Source of the DNA: JABMOV01 sp964654545
GTDB taxonomy: Bacteria; Fidelibacterota; Marinisomatia; Marinisomatales; JABMOV01
NCBI GenBank assembly: GCA_964654545.1
Contig: CAZZIU010000001.1
Location: 1 to 64,000, forward strand
DNA length: 64,000 bases
Direction of reading: 5' to 3'
A program made the position numbers and the translations under genes. Shown here piece after piece: positions 28,306 through 41,220 of this stretch. The first letter of the stretch is position 1. Every line of letters begins with the position of its first letter. The notes below the pieces were generated by a model that did no database searches, was not told the DNA's origin, and saw only the letters and a program-made list of their open reading frames with translations.

Positions 28306-29304
28306 TTACACTAATCGAGTTTGATAAATATCATGCAATCGGATTAACCCGATGCAAATCCGCCCTCTATTTTCTACAACGGGCAACACGGATATCTGCG
28401 ATTTACGATCTTCCATGAGATTGATGGCATCGTTTAATATGGCATCACTGGTAGCAAAAATTGGGTTGGCTGTCATGATCTGCCTAGCTTCCATTTTTTG
28501 AAAATCCTTCACCTCAGCCATCGTCCGACGCACATCGCCTTCCGTGATGATTCCTTCCAGCTTATTCTTCTCGCTGATGATGATTGCTGCCCCCTGGGGC
28601 TTCTTAGTCATTTGAACAACAATATCCTGTAACGTGGTTGTTAGGGATGCCGTAGCCACAGCCTGAAGCGGTTTCATTATATCCTTCACGCGCAGCCGCA
28701 ACCGTTTACCCAGTGTTCCGCCTGGATGAAATCGGGCAAAATCTTCATGCTTGAAATGTCGGGCCTCCATTAAGACTGCCGCCAACGCATCCCCAATAGC
28801 CATGGTTACTGTTGTACTGGATGTGGGAACTACGCCCAATGGATCGGCCTCTCGGCTTACAGAGGCATCAATAACCACGTCTACGTTCTCCGAAACCGGT
28901 GAAGAAATATTTCCGACTATTCCGATAAGAGGAGAATTAAAATCACGAAGAACTGGAATCAGGCGCAGAATTTCTTCCGTACTTCCACTCTTGCTGATAA
29001 GAATGGTTGGATCACCTGCCAGATAGACGCCCAAATCACCATGCAATGCTTCCGCGGCGTGTAAAAAAACAGCACGTGTTCCCGTGCTGTTTAATGTTGC
29101 TACCAGTTTCTGTCCGATAATTCCTGATTTTCCCAGGCCACAGACTACAATTTTTCCGGTATGATTAATAATAATTTGAGCAGCATTGACCACATCCTGA
29201 TCAATACTGGATGCGATATCCAGAAGCTCTTGCGCCTCAGCACGAACTAATGATTCAGCGACACCCTTAAGGTGCTGGATTGATTTCTCTTTTTGCACTA
29301 CCAC
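28306..29304 (-). CDS. kdsD: Arabinose-5-phosphate isomerase (KpsF/GutQ family)
   Basis: A 332-residue isomerase turning ribulose-5-phosphate into arabinose-5-phosphate, the first step to Kdo of LPS. An N-terminal SIS domain (about 38-180) has V-C-G-L-G-K-S-G and SKSGSTEE, with the catalytic His in A-A-E-A-L-H-G-D-L-G. Two CBS domains follow (about 205-260 and 270-328). The architecture and length match KdsD. It implies an LPS-bearing diderm. It stands apart from other Kdo genes, between the ABC operon and a rhodanese pair. Confidence 0.94.
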   Translation of the reverse strand: MVVQKEKSIQHLKGVAESLVRAEAQELLDIASSIDQDVVNAAQIIINHTGKIVVCGLGKSGIIGQKLVATLNSTGTRAVFLHAAEALHGDLGVYLAGDPTILISKSGSTEEILRLIPVLRDFNSPLIGIVGNISSPVSENVDVVIDASVSREADPLGVVPTSSTTVTMAIGDALAAVLMEARHFKHEDFARFHPGGTLGKRLRLRVKDIMKPLQAVATASLTTTLQDIVVQMTKKPQGAAIIISEKNKLEGIITEGDVRRTMAEVKDFQKMEARQIMTANPIFATSDAILNDAINLMEDRKSQISVLPVVENRGRICIGLIRLHDIYQTRLV

Positions 29305-29379
29305 ACTACCTCATGACTCAGTCAGGAGTACAAATTACAACGAAAATAAATTGAAAATCCGCAGATAAAAGAAATGAGT

Positions 29380-30036
29380 TTATTTTTCTATTGGCAAGCT
29401 TGCCCTATTCCAACCAATGATACCAGAACGTACATTGTATATGCGTTTGAATTCTGCATCAATCAAAATCTTGGATGCGACTGTACTACGATTACCGGAA
29501 CGACAGTACACCACAATATCATTTTCTTTGTCAGATTCTAACTCATGTAATCGATTTTGCAATTCCTGAACCGGAATAAGTTTCGCACCTTGAAGATGAC
29601 CACTTTGGAATTCACGAAAAGTCCTAACGTCTAGAATTAGTGGGGAACGATCAGTAATAAATTCGTACGATTCGGAAGCTGAAAGTTCGGTATAGGAGGC
29701 TTCCACATAATCAAGGACATGCATGACACCCGTTTTACCATCAACTGAAAAAGCGAATTTTCCGCTCTTCTTCATTTTAAAATAAGGATCATCATCTGGT
29801 TTTCCTGAAATAATATCTGAGATTTCTAATTCAGGAAAATGAACAGGGATATTTGCTCCTGTTTTACTGACTTGAAATTTGATGTAATCACCGCGATACA
29901 CACTAAAATTCAAATCTGAATCATCATTAATACTTAACACTCGGTAACCAAATGACAATTCACCAGAGACTGCTGATTGTGATAGCCCAACAGTCATAAC
30001 AGTGATTAGAAAGATTATTCCAAATTTTTTTCTCAC
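29380..30036 (-). CDS. Exported cupredoxin-like / rhodanese fusion
   Basis: A 218-residue protein with an N-terminal signal peptide (about 1-24), a beta-rich domain (about 27-112) and a rhodanese domain (about 120-218) with active Cys 178 in C-R-S-G-N-R-S. The middle domain reads like a cupredoxin fold (Y-R-G-D-Y-I-K-F-Q, then K-S-G-K-F-A-F, then G-V-M-H-V) but has no visible His/Cys/Met copper ligands. I choose the GTG at 30036: it overlaps the upstream stop as GTGA, has AAGGAG four bases before it, and starts right at a signal peptide. The rhodanese would work in the periplasm on sulfur transfer or as a persulfide carrier. Confidence 0.78.
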   Translation of the reverse strand: MRKKFGIIFLITVMTVGLSQSAVSGELSFGYRVLSINDDSDLNFSVYRGDYIKFQVSKTGANIPVHFPELEISDIISGKPDDDPYFKMKKSGKFAFSVDGKTGVMHVLDYVEASYTELSASESYEFITDRSPLILDVRTFREFQSGHLQGAKLIPVQELQNRLHELESDKENDIVVYCRSGNRSTVASKILIDAEFKRIYNVRSGIIGWNRASLPIEK

Positions 30037-30374
30037 GATACTCCTTTCAAAACGGGGAATTGTTGTAAACTCCATTGTACAATACCGCCTACCATATTTT
30101 TTGCATTGTACCCACGGTCATTAAGCCAACGTACCGTATGATAAGAACGGCTTCCCGTTTTACAATATACAATGATTTCCTTATCCCTTACAGATTCCAA
30201 CTCTGACTCGCGTAATGGCAATAATCCCATGGGTATTACTATTGAATCTGGAATACGAATCTGTTCGTTTTCGATAATTTCACGAACATCCAACCAGACA
30301 ACATCCGGATTATTCATCCTTTCCTTTGCTTCAGCAACATTGATTGAATTGTTTTGGGGTGAATGAAAGAACAT
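30033..30374 (-). CDS. Single-domain rhodanese
   Basis: A 113-residue sulfurtransferase-type protein: the DVRE motif (29-32) and the active-site loop with Cys 71 in C-K-T-G-S-R-S are intact. No signal peptide is seen, so it should be cytoplasmic. Rhodaneses of this size carry sulfur as an enzyme persulfide; the true donor and acceptor are unknown. It overlaps the exported rhodanese gene by GTGA and is divergent from the rodZ-like gene. Confidence 0.88.
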   Translation of the reverse strand: MFFHSPQNNSINVAEAKERMNNPDVVWLDVREIIENEQIRIPDSIVIPMGLLPLRESELESVRDKEIIVYCKTGSRSYHTVRWLNDRGYNAKNMVGGIVQWSLQQFPVLKGVS

Positions 30375-30534
30375 ATTTTATCCTTATAAAAGTATTCTGA
30401 TGAAATTTAGGTTTTGAGGTTACAATTTTTTTCATGTGATTTGAAGTCAAATTCCACCATACTCTAACAGATGGTAAAATCTTCTCTTCCCCTTGCCCTG
30501 ATTCCCCGCTAATTTCAAAATACATTTTTTACCT
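30375..30534. promoter_or_regulatory. Divergent intergenic region, rhodanese / rodZ-like
   Basis: A 160-base AT-rich gap between two divergent starts must contain promoters for both. A TTGCCC followed 17 bases later by CAAAAT just before the rodZ-like gene is the best pair I see, but it is weak and I do not insist on it. Confidence 0.35.
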
Positions 30535-31368
30535 ATGGACGAATTTTACACAGAACTCAAAGCACTCCGCGAACGCCAAAATATCGATCTGGCCGAAATC
30601 CAGAATCGCACCAAAATAAATGTGAAATTTTTAGAAGCATTTGAAGAAGGTGATTATGATGTTTTGCCAAAAGCGTATATCCGGTTATTTCTTCGTGCAT
30701 ATGTGACTGAAATCGGAGGCGATCCGGAAGAGGCGCTTACCCAACTTGAGCATTTTTTAAGCCGAAAAGAAGGAAGGAAATCTGAGGAAAAAGCCAAACA
30801 AAAACCTTCGCAGAATATTGTAGCTGAACAAACCGGTACCAGTGCAACCGGTAAGGCCTTTTCCTTATCCCAGTATCGATCCAACTTAACCAAGGGTGCA
30901 ATTTTATTAGTGGTATGGATCTTTGCTATCTTTATCATTCAGAAGTCCATATCTCAAAAACAGGAAAACACACCTGAGACCATCCCTGCTACTGCATTCA
31001 TCAACAGCGATATGGATATTATCACGGAAGATAAATTACTGTCTGACTTTGTGGCCGCCTCATCGGATGAAGCTGTATTAAATATTGAACCGCCGTTATC
31101 GTTGAAGGTAATAACGACTGAAGCAACCGGTTATCAGGTCACACAGGATACGCTAACTGCACAGACAGTAGCCATTCCGGCAGGTGATAACAGAAGTTAC
31201 AATTTTGAAAATGAAATCAATTTGCTGTTTAATCATTCTCGTGGATTGAATGTGTATCTCAATGGCGACGCCATTCGGAAAATCCAATCGCAGAATGACC
31301 CGGTTCGTGTACGGGTGACAGCCGATCCGCTGAATATTACCGTTATTCATTATACGCCAATCCAATAA
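30535..31368 (+). CDS. RodZ-like membrane-anchored HTH protein
   Basis: A 277-residue protein with an N-terminal HTH_25 domain (about 5-70; L-K-A-L-R-E-R and F-L-x-A-F-E-E-G-D-Y, L-P-K-A-Y-I-R), a basic linker, one membrane helix (121-137) and a periplasmic DUF4115-like beta domain (about 185-277). This is the RodZ layout. RodZ links MreB to the cell-wall elongation machine; the HTH contacts MreB rather than DNA. It is 0.9 kb from the dcw cluster and on the same strand, but a damaged stretch lies between. Confidence 0.85.
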   Translation: MDEFYTELKALRERQNIDLAEIQNRTKINVKFLEAFEEGDYDVLPKAYIRLFLRAYVTEIGGDPEEALTQLEHFLSRKEGRKSEEKAKQKPSQNIVAEQTGTSATGKAFSLSQYRSNLTKGAILLVVWIFAIFIIQKSISQKQENTPETIPATAFINSDMDIITEDKLLSDFVAASSDEAVLNIEPPLSLKVITTEATGYQVTQDTLTAQTVAIPAGDNRSYNFENEINLLFNHSRGLNVYLNGDAIRKIQSQNDPVRVRVTADPLNITVIHYTPIQ

Positions 31369-31391
31369 TCCCTGAAACACGGGAAATCACA

Positions 31392-31732
31392 ATGAATCCC
31401 ATGTTCATTCTCTATGTATCTGATCAGGAAGCCTGGTCATCGTTTTTAAAACTGTCCTCAACACTGAACCTGTTTTACATGTTCCCGGTATGACTGAATT
31501 CTCATTAGGCGAACAATCATCCCTTGGATTAATGCCTTACGCGGGAGCACAACGATTATTATCGCCACATTTGGATTCTACCAAATTTGATGCATCACAA
31601 ACAAAAGACGAATTGTATGTTCAGGTGAAAAATCCCGATGAATACCTGACCCGGGCATTAGGCGCAGGAGCCAGCCTGCTAAGTCCCTTACAGGATCGGG
31701 ACTGGGGTCTACGTGTGGGATATTGCCTGGAT
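31392..31732 (+). pseudogene. Broken VOC/glyoxalase-family gene
   Basis: ATG 31392 opens a frame reading M-N-P-M-F-I-L-Y-V-S-D-Q-E-A, the usual start of a vicinal-oxygen-chelate protein. That frame ends early at TGA 31491. The homology continues in another frame from 31448 (K-T-V-L-N-T-E-P-V-L-H-V-P-G-M-T-E-F), through ELYVQVKNPDEYL to RVGYCLD. The shift falls in the T5 run at 31443-31447 and equals one lost base. After residue D at 31730-31732 the expected P-x-G-H ending is replaced by IS-derived sequence. Two lesions make function very unlikely. Confidence 0.8.
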
Positions 31733-31920
31733 ATCTCCTGTTCTAAATACTCCTGTAAATAGGTTTGCACCATCTGCTTTAAAAACTCTGTATCATTTAT
31801 ATTTTTCTTTGTACTTTTATTACGGGTCATGGTCTTTCTCCTTTAATCTGTTTTTTGCATTACAAATTTAGAAGAAAACTATGACCCCTTTTTTGAAAGT
31901 ACAGAAACTTATGGACTCAA
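31728..31920 (-). mobile_element. Remnant of an IS256-family element (transposase 5' end)
   Basis: On the minus strand, ATG 31830 begins a frame M-T-R-N-K-S-T-K-K..., then E-F-L-K-Q-M-V-Q-T-Y-L-Q-E-Y-L-E-Q-E-I. The L-K-x-x-x-Q-x-Y-L-x-x-Y-L-E-x-E-I pattern is the N-terminus of IS256-type transposases. It breaks off near 31732, exactly where the VOC gene breaks off. About 90 AT-rich bases upstream of the ATG hold a ribosome site (AAAGGAGA) and, near 31890-31918, GTACAGAAACTTATGGACT, which looks like an IS256-type end. The rest of the transposase and the other end are missing. Confidence 0.6.
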
Positions 31921-32238
31921 CTGGGGCGGGTCAGGGTTGACCATATTCTATACATAATTATCATCTGCGATTACTCCGTCTACGACGTTTTTGCATTTTG
32001 CGCTTCGAACACTTTTTCTTGTGAACCTTTTTTGGGTATAATGAGAATTAATTCAATTCCCACCAATTCGAAATCATTTGAATCAATTACCTCCCCACTT
32101 CTCACCATTTAACATCTCCCATTTCCGTAAATATCCCGTGCCTCCTCAAATACATTGCCACTTAAGCACTATAGCATTTAAAATATTTTTCATATAATGT
32201 AAATAATATTTGCTCAAATTGGTCTAAAAGTGTTACGT
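31921..32238. other. Non-coding stretch before mraZ
   Basis: About 320 bases with no convincing gene. A 42-codon minus-strand frame (31980-32108, starting MVRSGEV) is possible but unsupported. The stretch also contains TATAAT at 32193-32198, without a matching -35 box, and probably the mraZ promoter. It looks like eroded accessory DNA plus leader. Confidence 0.5.
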
Positions 32239-32240
32239 TG

Positions 32241-32255
32241 TGGGTAGTTGTGGGT
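32241..32255 (+). promoter_or_regulatory. MraZ box (operator of the dcw cluster)
   Basis: Two direct TGGGT repeats lie at 32241-32245 and 32251-32255, one helical turn (10 bases) apart, 26 bases before the mraZ ATG. MraZ is known to bind TGGGN repeats with 5-base spacers and to repress its own operon, and this spacing matches. Only two repeats are present here, against three in E. coli. Confidence 0.75.
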
Positions 32256-32281
32256 AACTATCTCTTTATTAAAGCGCAAGC

Positions 32282-32749
32282 ATGACCATAAGTGAAAATA
32301 CATTTACTGGCGAATTCGCCTATACTGTTGACGCCAAAGGACGTGTCAATATTCCGGCAAAATTTCGCCAGTCGCTATCTGCCGATAGCGACCAAACCTT
32401 TGTTATTACTAAGGGTTTAGACCCTTGTATTTATGCCTATCCCCTGTCCACATGGCAAAGTCAAATCGAAAACGCCTTGCGAAATCTATCATCTGTCAAT
32501 GCCGTGAATCGGCGATTTATCCGTGACATGGTGCGTTATGCATCCACTGTTCGCTTTGATAAACAAGGTCGTATTCCGTTGACACAAACACTTATTCAAT
32601 TCGCCCAACTGTCCCACGATGCTCTTATCATCGGGATGGTAAATAAAATTGAAATCTGGAGCCCGCAAGTCCTACAATCTTTTGAAGAGCAGGCCAACGC
32701 AATTGAACAAACCGACTATAATGAACTGGCTGAAAAAATCACTATATGA
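32282..32749 (+). CDS. mraZ: Transcriptional regulator MraZ
   Basis: A 155-residue protein with two AbrB/SpoVT-like half-barrels: D-A-K-G-R-V-N-I-P-A-K-F-R (about 17-29) and D-K-Q-G-R-I-P-L (about 95-102). These pair into a ring that binds TGGGN repeats; the likely target lies directly upstream. Length is normal (about 145-155). It opens the dcw cluster and overlaps rsmH by 4 bases. Confidence 0.95.
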   Translation: MTISENTFTGEFAYTVDAKGRVNIPAKFRQSLSADSDQTFVITKGLDPCIYAYPLSTWQSQIENALRNLSSVNAVNRRFIRDMVRYASTVRFDKQGRIPLTQTLIQFAQLSHDALIIGMVNKIEIWSPQVLQSFEEQANAIEQTDYNELAEKITI

Positions 32750-33636
32750 CCATTCAGCAGAAGGATGGAACTCCCGTTCATCTTCCTATCATGGTAGCGG
32801 AAGTTTTATCGTATCTGAAAATTCTCCCCGATGGGATATACCTGGACGGTACCATCGGTCTTGGAGGGCACGCCAAAAACATCCTTCCAATCCTCCGCAC
32901 GGGGAGGATTGTCGGGATTGACCGCGATGAAGAGGCTTTGGAACATTGTCGCTCACACTTCCATGCCTCTTCACCGGTCTCTCTTATTCACGCTTCATAC
33001 GACCAATTCCCCTCAATTCTATCCCAACTGGAGATACCTCAATTGAACGGTATTCTCCTCGACTTGGGATTATCATCTTTCCAGCTGGATTCCCCACGGC
33101 GCGGGTTTTCATATCGAAAGGATGGTCCGTTGGACATGAGATTTGATCCTACCGAAGGATTAACTGCCGCTGAACTCATCGCCCAATCAACGGAAAAAGA
33201 ATTGGCTGATATCATTTTTGAATTTGGTGAAGAAAGGCGCGCTTACCGTATCTCCCATGCACTGAAACGGATGCCTGCGGTGGAAACAATTGGACACATA
33301 AACGAGGCAGTTCGCCAGGCTACACCACCGGCTCACCGACACAAATCCCTGGCGCGGGTTTTCCAGGCGCTCCGTATTGCAGTAAATCAGGAATTAGACC
33401 ATTTGACCAACTTTCTGGAGATCTTTTTTGATTATTTAACTGTTGGGGGCCGAATTGTAATTATAAGTTTCCATTCCATAGAAGATCGCCTTGTCAAACA
33501 CCGCTTTCGTGAATTGAAACAGACGGAACGTGCTCACGTTCTAACGAAAAAACCGGTAACTCCGTCCGAAACAGAACTAATGAACAACTCTAGATCAAAA
33601 CCAGCCAAACTGCGTGCGTTGGAGAGAATTGCATAG
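32746..33636 (+). CDS. rsmH: 16S rRNA (cytosine1402-N4)-methyltransferase
   Basis: A 296-residue SAM methyltransferase (MraW). It shows H-L-P-I-M near the start, the SAM loop D-G-T-I-G-L-G-G-H (about 34-42), L-L-D-L-G-L-S-S-F-Q-L-D and the C-terminal I-S-F-H-S-I-E-D-R-L-V-K. It methylates N4 of C1402 in the ribosomal P site. Overlap with mraZ (ATGA) and with ftsL (one base) shows tight operon packing. Confidence 0.96.
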   Translation: MTIQQKDGTPVHLPIMVAEVLSYLKILPDGIYLDGTIGLGGHAKNILPILRTGRIVGIDRDEEALEHCRSHFHASSPVSLIHASYDQFPSILSQLEIPQLNGILLDLGLSSFQLDSPRRGFSYRKDGPLDMRFDPTEGLTAAELIAQSTEKELADIIFEFGEERRAYRISHALKRMPAVETIGHINEAVRQATPPAHRHKSLARVFQALRIAVNQELDHLTNFLEIFFDYLTVGGRIVIISFHSIEDRLVKHRFRELKQTERAHVLTKKPVTPSETELMNNSRSKPAKLRALERIA

Positions 33637-33964
33637 TGGCTAAACAAAGCAAAAAGAGAAGATCAAAAAAACAGAAGGAAGTGATTCAAACATTGCTGTT
33701 TTTCTTTTTTACCATTGCCACGATTGTTGGATTGATTGCCTATTTATGGGTCTACTCCGAAGTAGATGAAACCTTATACGGCATTGAAGTACAATACACA
33801 ACATTGCATGAATTGCAGAATGATATCGAAGAAATGAAAAGCTCCATCGAATACCTGCAACGAGCGGATATAATTGCTAAAAAGGCTCGTGAAGAATTAA
33901 ATATGGTTCCGGCTACACCTGAATCTCTAATTGTATATACCCCGATTCCACAGGAAGACTCTCT

Positions 33965-33968
<4 letters not shown>
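33636..33968 (+). CDS. ftsL: FtsL-like divisome protein
   Basis: A 110-residue bitopic protein: a Lys/Arg-rich cytoplasmic start (1-16), one membrane helix (about 20-43) and a periplasmic heptad-rich helix (about 52-95). This is the FtsL/DivIC layout; the sequence is too variable for a motif call, so position between rsmH and ftsI carries the name. It starts with GTG that overlaps the last base of the rsmH stop. FtsL joins FtsB and FtsQ to activate FtsW-FtsI. Confidence 0.82.
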
Positions 33969-38736
<4,768 letters not shown>

Positions 38737-38737
<1 letters not shown>

Positions 38738-39840
38738 TGTTATTCGAATTTCTATACCCATTGCGTGAGCATCTATCCGTATTAAATGTTTTTCAATACA
38801 TTACAGCACGGTCGGCTTTTGCGGCAATCTCTGCGCTTTTGATCAGCTTTGTTATCGGCCCTTGGATCATACGGAAACTTGAAAAACATCAAATTGGTGA
38901 AGAAATTGGCGCACGAGGTCCCCAATCGCATCAAAAGAAAAAAGGTACGCCCACTATGGGTGGAATTATTATCCTGCTGGCAATCCTGATTCCAACCATG
39001 TTGTTTGCTCGACTAGACAACATCTATGTCCAAATTATTATTCTTAGCACAGTCTGGATGGGATTGATTGGTTTCCTGGATGATTATTTGAAATCAATTA
39101 AAAAATTGAAGGATGGATTGATTGCACGGTACAAATTGGCGGGACAGATCGTTCTTGGATTAATAGTCAGCTACATCATTTTTCATACACCTGAATTTGC
39201 AGCATTTAAAAGCAGTACCTCGGTCCCATTCTTTAAAAATCTGGAGCTGGACTTTGGGATGCTCTACCCTTTAATCATAGTATTGGTAATAACCGGATAT
39301 TCCAATGCCGTCAACCTGGCGGATGGGTTGGACGGGTTAGCCGCTGGTCTGCTGGCGATTGCATTTACCGTTTTTTCTGCCATTGCTTACATAAGCGGTC
39401 GTGTTGATTTCTCTGATTATTTAAATATTATTTACCTTCCTGGAGCGGGGGAACTAACCGTTTTTACGGCTGCTCTTACAGGGGCTTGTATGGGATTTCT
39501 ATGGTTTAATTCAGCACCTGCCCAGGTATTTATGGGTGATGTTGGATCGTTATCTACCGGTGCCGCACTTGGAACATTGGCAATCCTACTGAAAAAAGAA
39601 TTGCTTTTGTTTATCATTGGCGGTGTATTTGTGTGGGAAGCCGCATCAGTTTTATTACAATTACTATACTTTCGTTATACCCGGGAAAAATACGGCGAAG
39701 GAAAGCGTCTCTTTAAAATGGCGCCAGTTCATCATCATTTTGAATTAGCCGGATGGCCGGAGACTCGCGTAGTTATTCGATTTTGGATCATCGGTATTCT
39801 TCTGGCATTGTTTTCATTAACCACATTTAAGATTCGTTAA
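38737..39840 (+). CDS. mraY: Phospho-MurNAc-pentapeptide transferase
   Basis: A 367-residue protein with about ten membrane helices that makes lipid I from UDP-MurNAc-pentapeptide and undecaprenyl phosphate. Visible signatures are S-H-x-K-K-G-T-P-T-M-G-G (about 66-77), F-L-D-D-Y (D-D pair), N-L-A-D-G-L-D-G-L-A and the C-terminal H-H-H-F-E. All Mg-binding aspartates are present. It ends one base before murD. UppP at 11.6 kb recycles its lipid carrier. Confidence 0.97.
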
Positions 39841-41220
39841 ATGGATATCGGCAATAAATCAACTCTAAATTTCCATGACAAACGCATTACCGTGATTGGA
39901 ATGGGCTTAAGCGGATTAGGTGCTGCAAAACTGGCAAAACACTTTGGCGCACAGGTGTTGATAAGCGATCCTGGTAATTCAGATACTATGAAACTGGCCG
40001 CCAAAGAATGTCATTCAATCGGTATCAAGGTTGAAATTGGTGGACACACTAATCGTATTTATAGCGCCGATTTATGGGTCGTTTCCCCCGGTGTCCCAAA
40101 AGAGGCCAAAATCATCCAAAAAGCATTATCTCAATCAATACCGGTTGTGGGCGAAATTGAGTTTGCCAGCTGGTTTACAAGTGCTCCTATCCTTGCCGTG
40201 ACAGGTTCCAATGGAAAGACCACAACAGCTTCTGCCCTTGCTCACATGTGCCAGACTGATTCTATCCACGGTATATTAGCCGGAAATATTGGTTCTGCTT
40301 TTTCTCATAATGTGTTAGATGAATTGTTGCATCCGGATAATAAACGGGTTTATGTATTAGAAATTTCCAGCTTTCAAATGGAGTTTATTGTTCATTTTAA
40401 ACCACATGTGGCCGTTTTTCTCAATATTTCGCCTGATCACCTCGATCGTCACAAATCCATGGAAGCGTACACTAAGGCGAAACTGGATATGAGTAAAAAC
40501 CTGGGTGGAACCGATACTATTGTATACAACGCCGACGATCCAATTTTACGTGAAGCATTTCACGTTACTCATGCAGACAAGAAAACTTTTGGCTTACATG
40601 CGTTACCCACACATGCATTTTCTGTTAATACACAGAATATTTATGATAAAAATAAAAAGATTTTTATAAAGATTGATGAAATTCATCTTCCAGGGCCTCA
40701 TAATCTTGCCAATCTGGTAGCTGCAGCAACGGCCGCAAAAGTAATTGGTATTTCCGATGAACACATTCAGCATGTATTTCGCTCATTCACTGCCATTGAA
40801 CACCGCCTGGAAAATGTGGCATATGTAGACGGAGTGAACTATATCAATGATTCGAAAGCAACCAATATTGATGCTGTAATCGTTGCACTAAATAGTTTTT
40901 CCCAACCCATTATTCTCATTTTAGGTGGGAAGGACAAAGGCGCAGATTTCACACAACTCTTACCACATACCCACAACGTCAAGGCCGTCCTCGCTTACGG
41001 CCAGGCTCGAGGTACAATTGCGACTGCATTAGCGGATGCGGTTAGACTTTCCATCGTGGAGGGTCTCAAGGATGCGGTCCACTTGAGCCATCAGCTTGCC
41101 AGTTCCGGAGATATCGTTTTGTTATCTCCGGGCTGCGCCAGCTTTGACCAATTTAAAAATTATGAAGAGCGGGGTCGAATGTTTAAGGAGTGGGCAAACG
41201 CATTGGAATCAACTGTATGA
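39841..41220 (+). CDS. murD: UDP-MurNAc-L-Ala:D-Glu ligase
   Basis: A 459-residue Mur ligase. The N-terminal Rossmann part has G-M-G-L-S-G-L-G, the ATP loop G-S-N-G-K-T-T-T lies near 120-127, and the central N-I-S-P-D-H-L-D-R-H motif is a strong MurD marker. The late Y-I-N-D-S-K-A-T-N and G-G-x-D-K-G motifs are intact. It begins directly after mraY and ends in an ATGA with ftsW. Confidence 0.96.
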   Translation: MDIGNKSTLNFHDKRITVIGMGLSGLGAAKLAKHFGAQVLISDPGNSDTMKLAAKECHSIGIKVEIGGHTNRIYSADLWVVSPGVPKEAKIIQKALSQSIPVVGEIEFASWFTSAPILAVTGSNGKTTTASALAHMCQTDSIHGILAGNIGSAFSHNVLDELLHPDNKRVYVLEISSFQMEFIVHFKPHVAVFLNISPDHLDRHKSMEAYTKAKLDMSKNLGGTDTIVYNADDPILREAFHVTHADKKTFGLHALPTHAFSVNTQNIYDKNKKIFIKIDEIHLPGPHNLANLVAAATAAKVIGISDEHIQHVFRSFTAIEHRLENVAYVDGVNYINDSKATNIDAVIVALNSFSQPIILILGGKDKGADFTQLLPHTHNVKAVLAYGQARGTIATALADAVRLSIVEGLKDAVHLSHQLASSGDIVLLSPGCASFDQFKNYEERGRMFKEWANALESTV

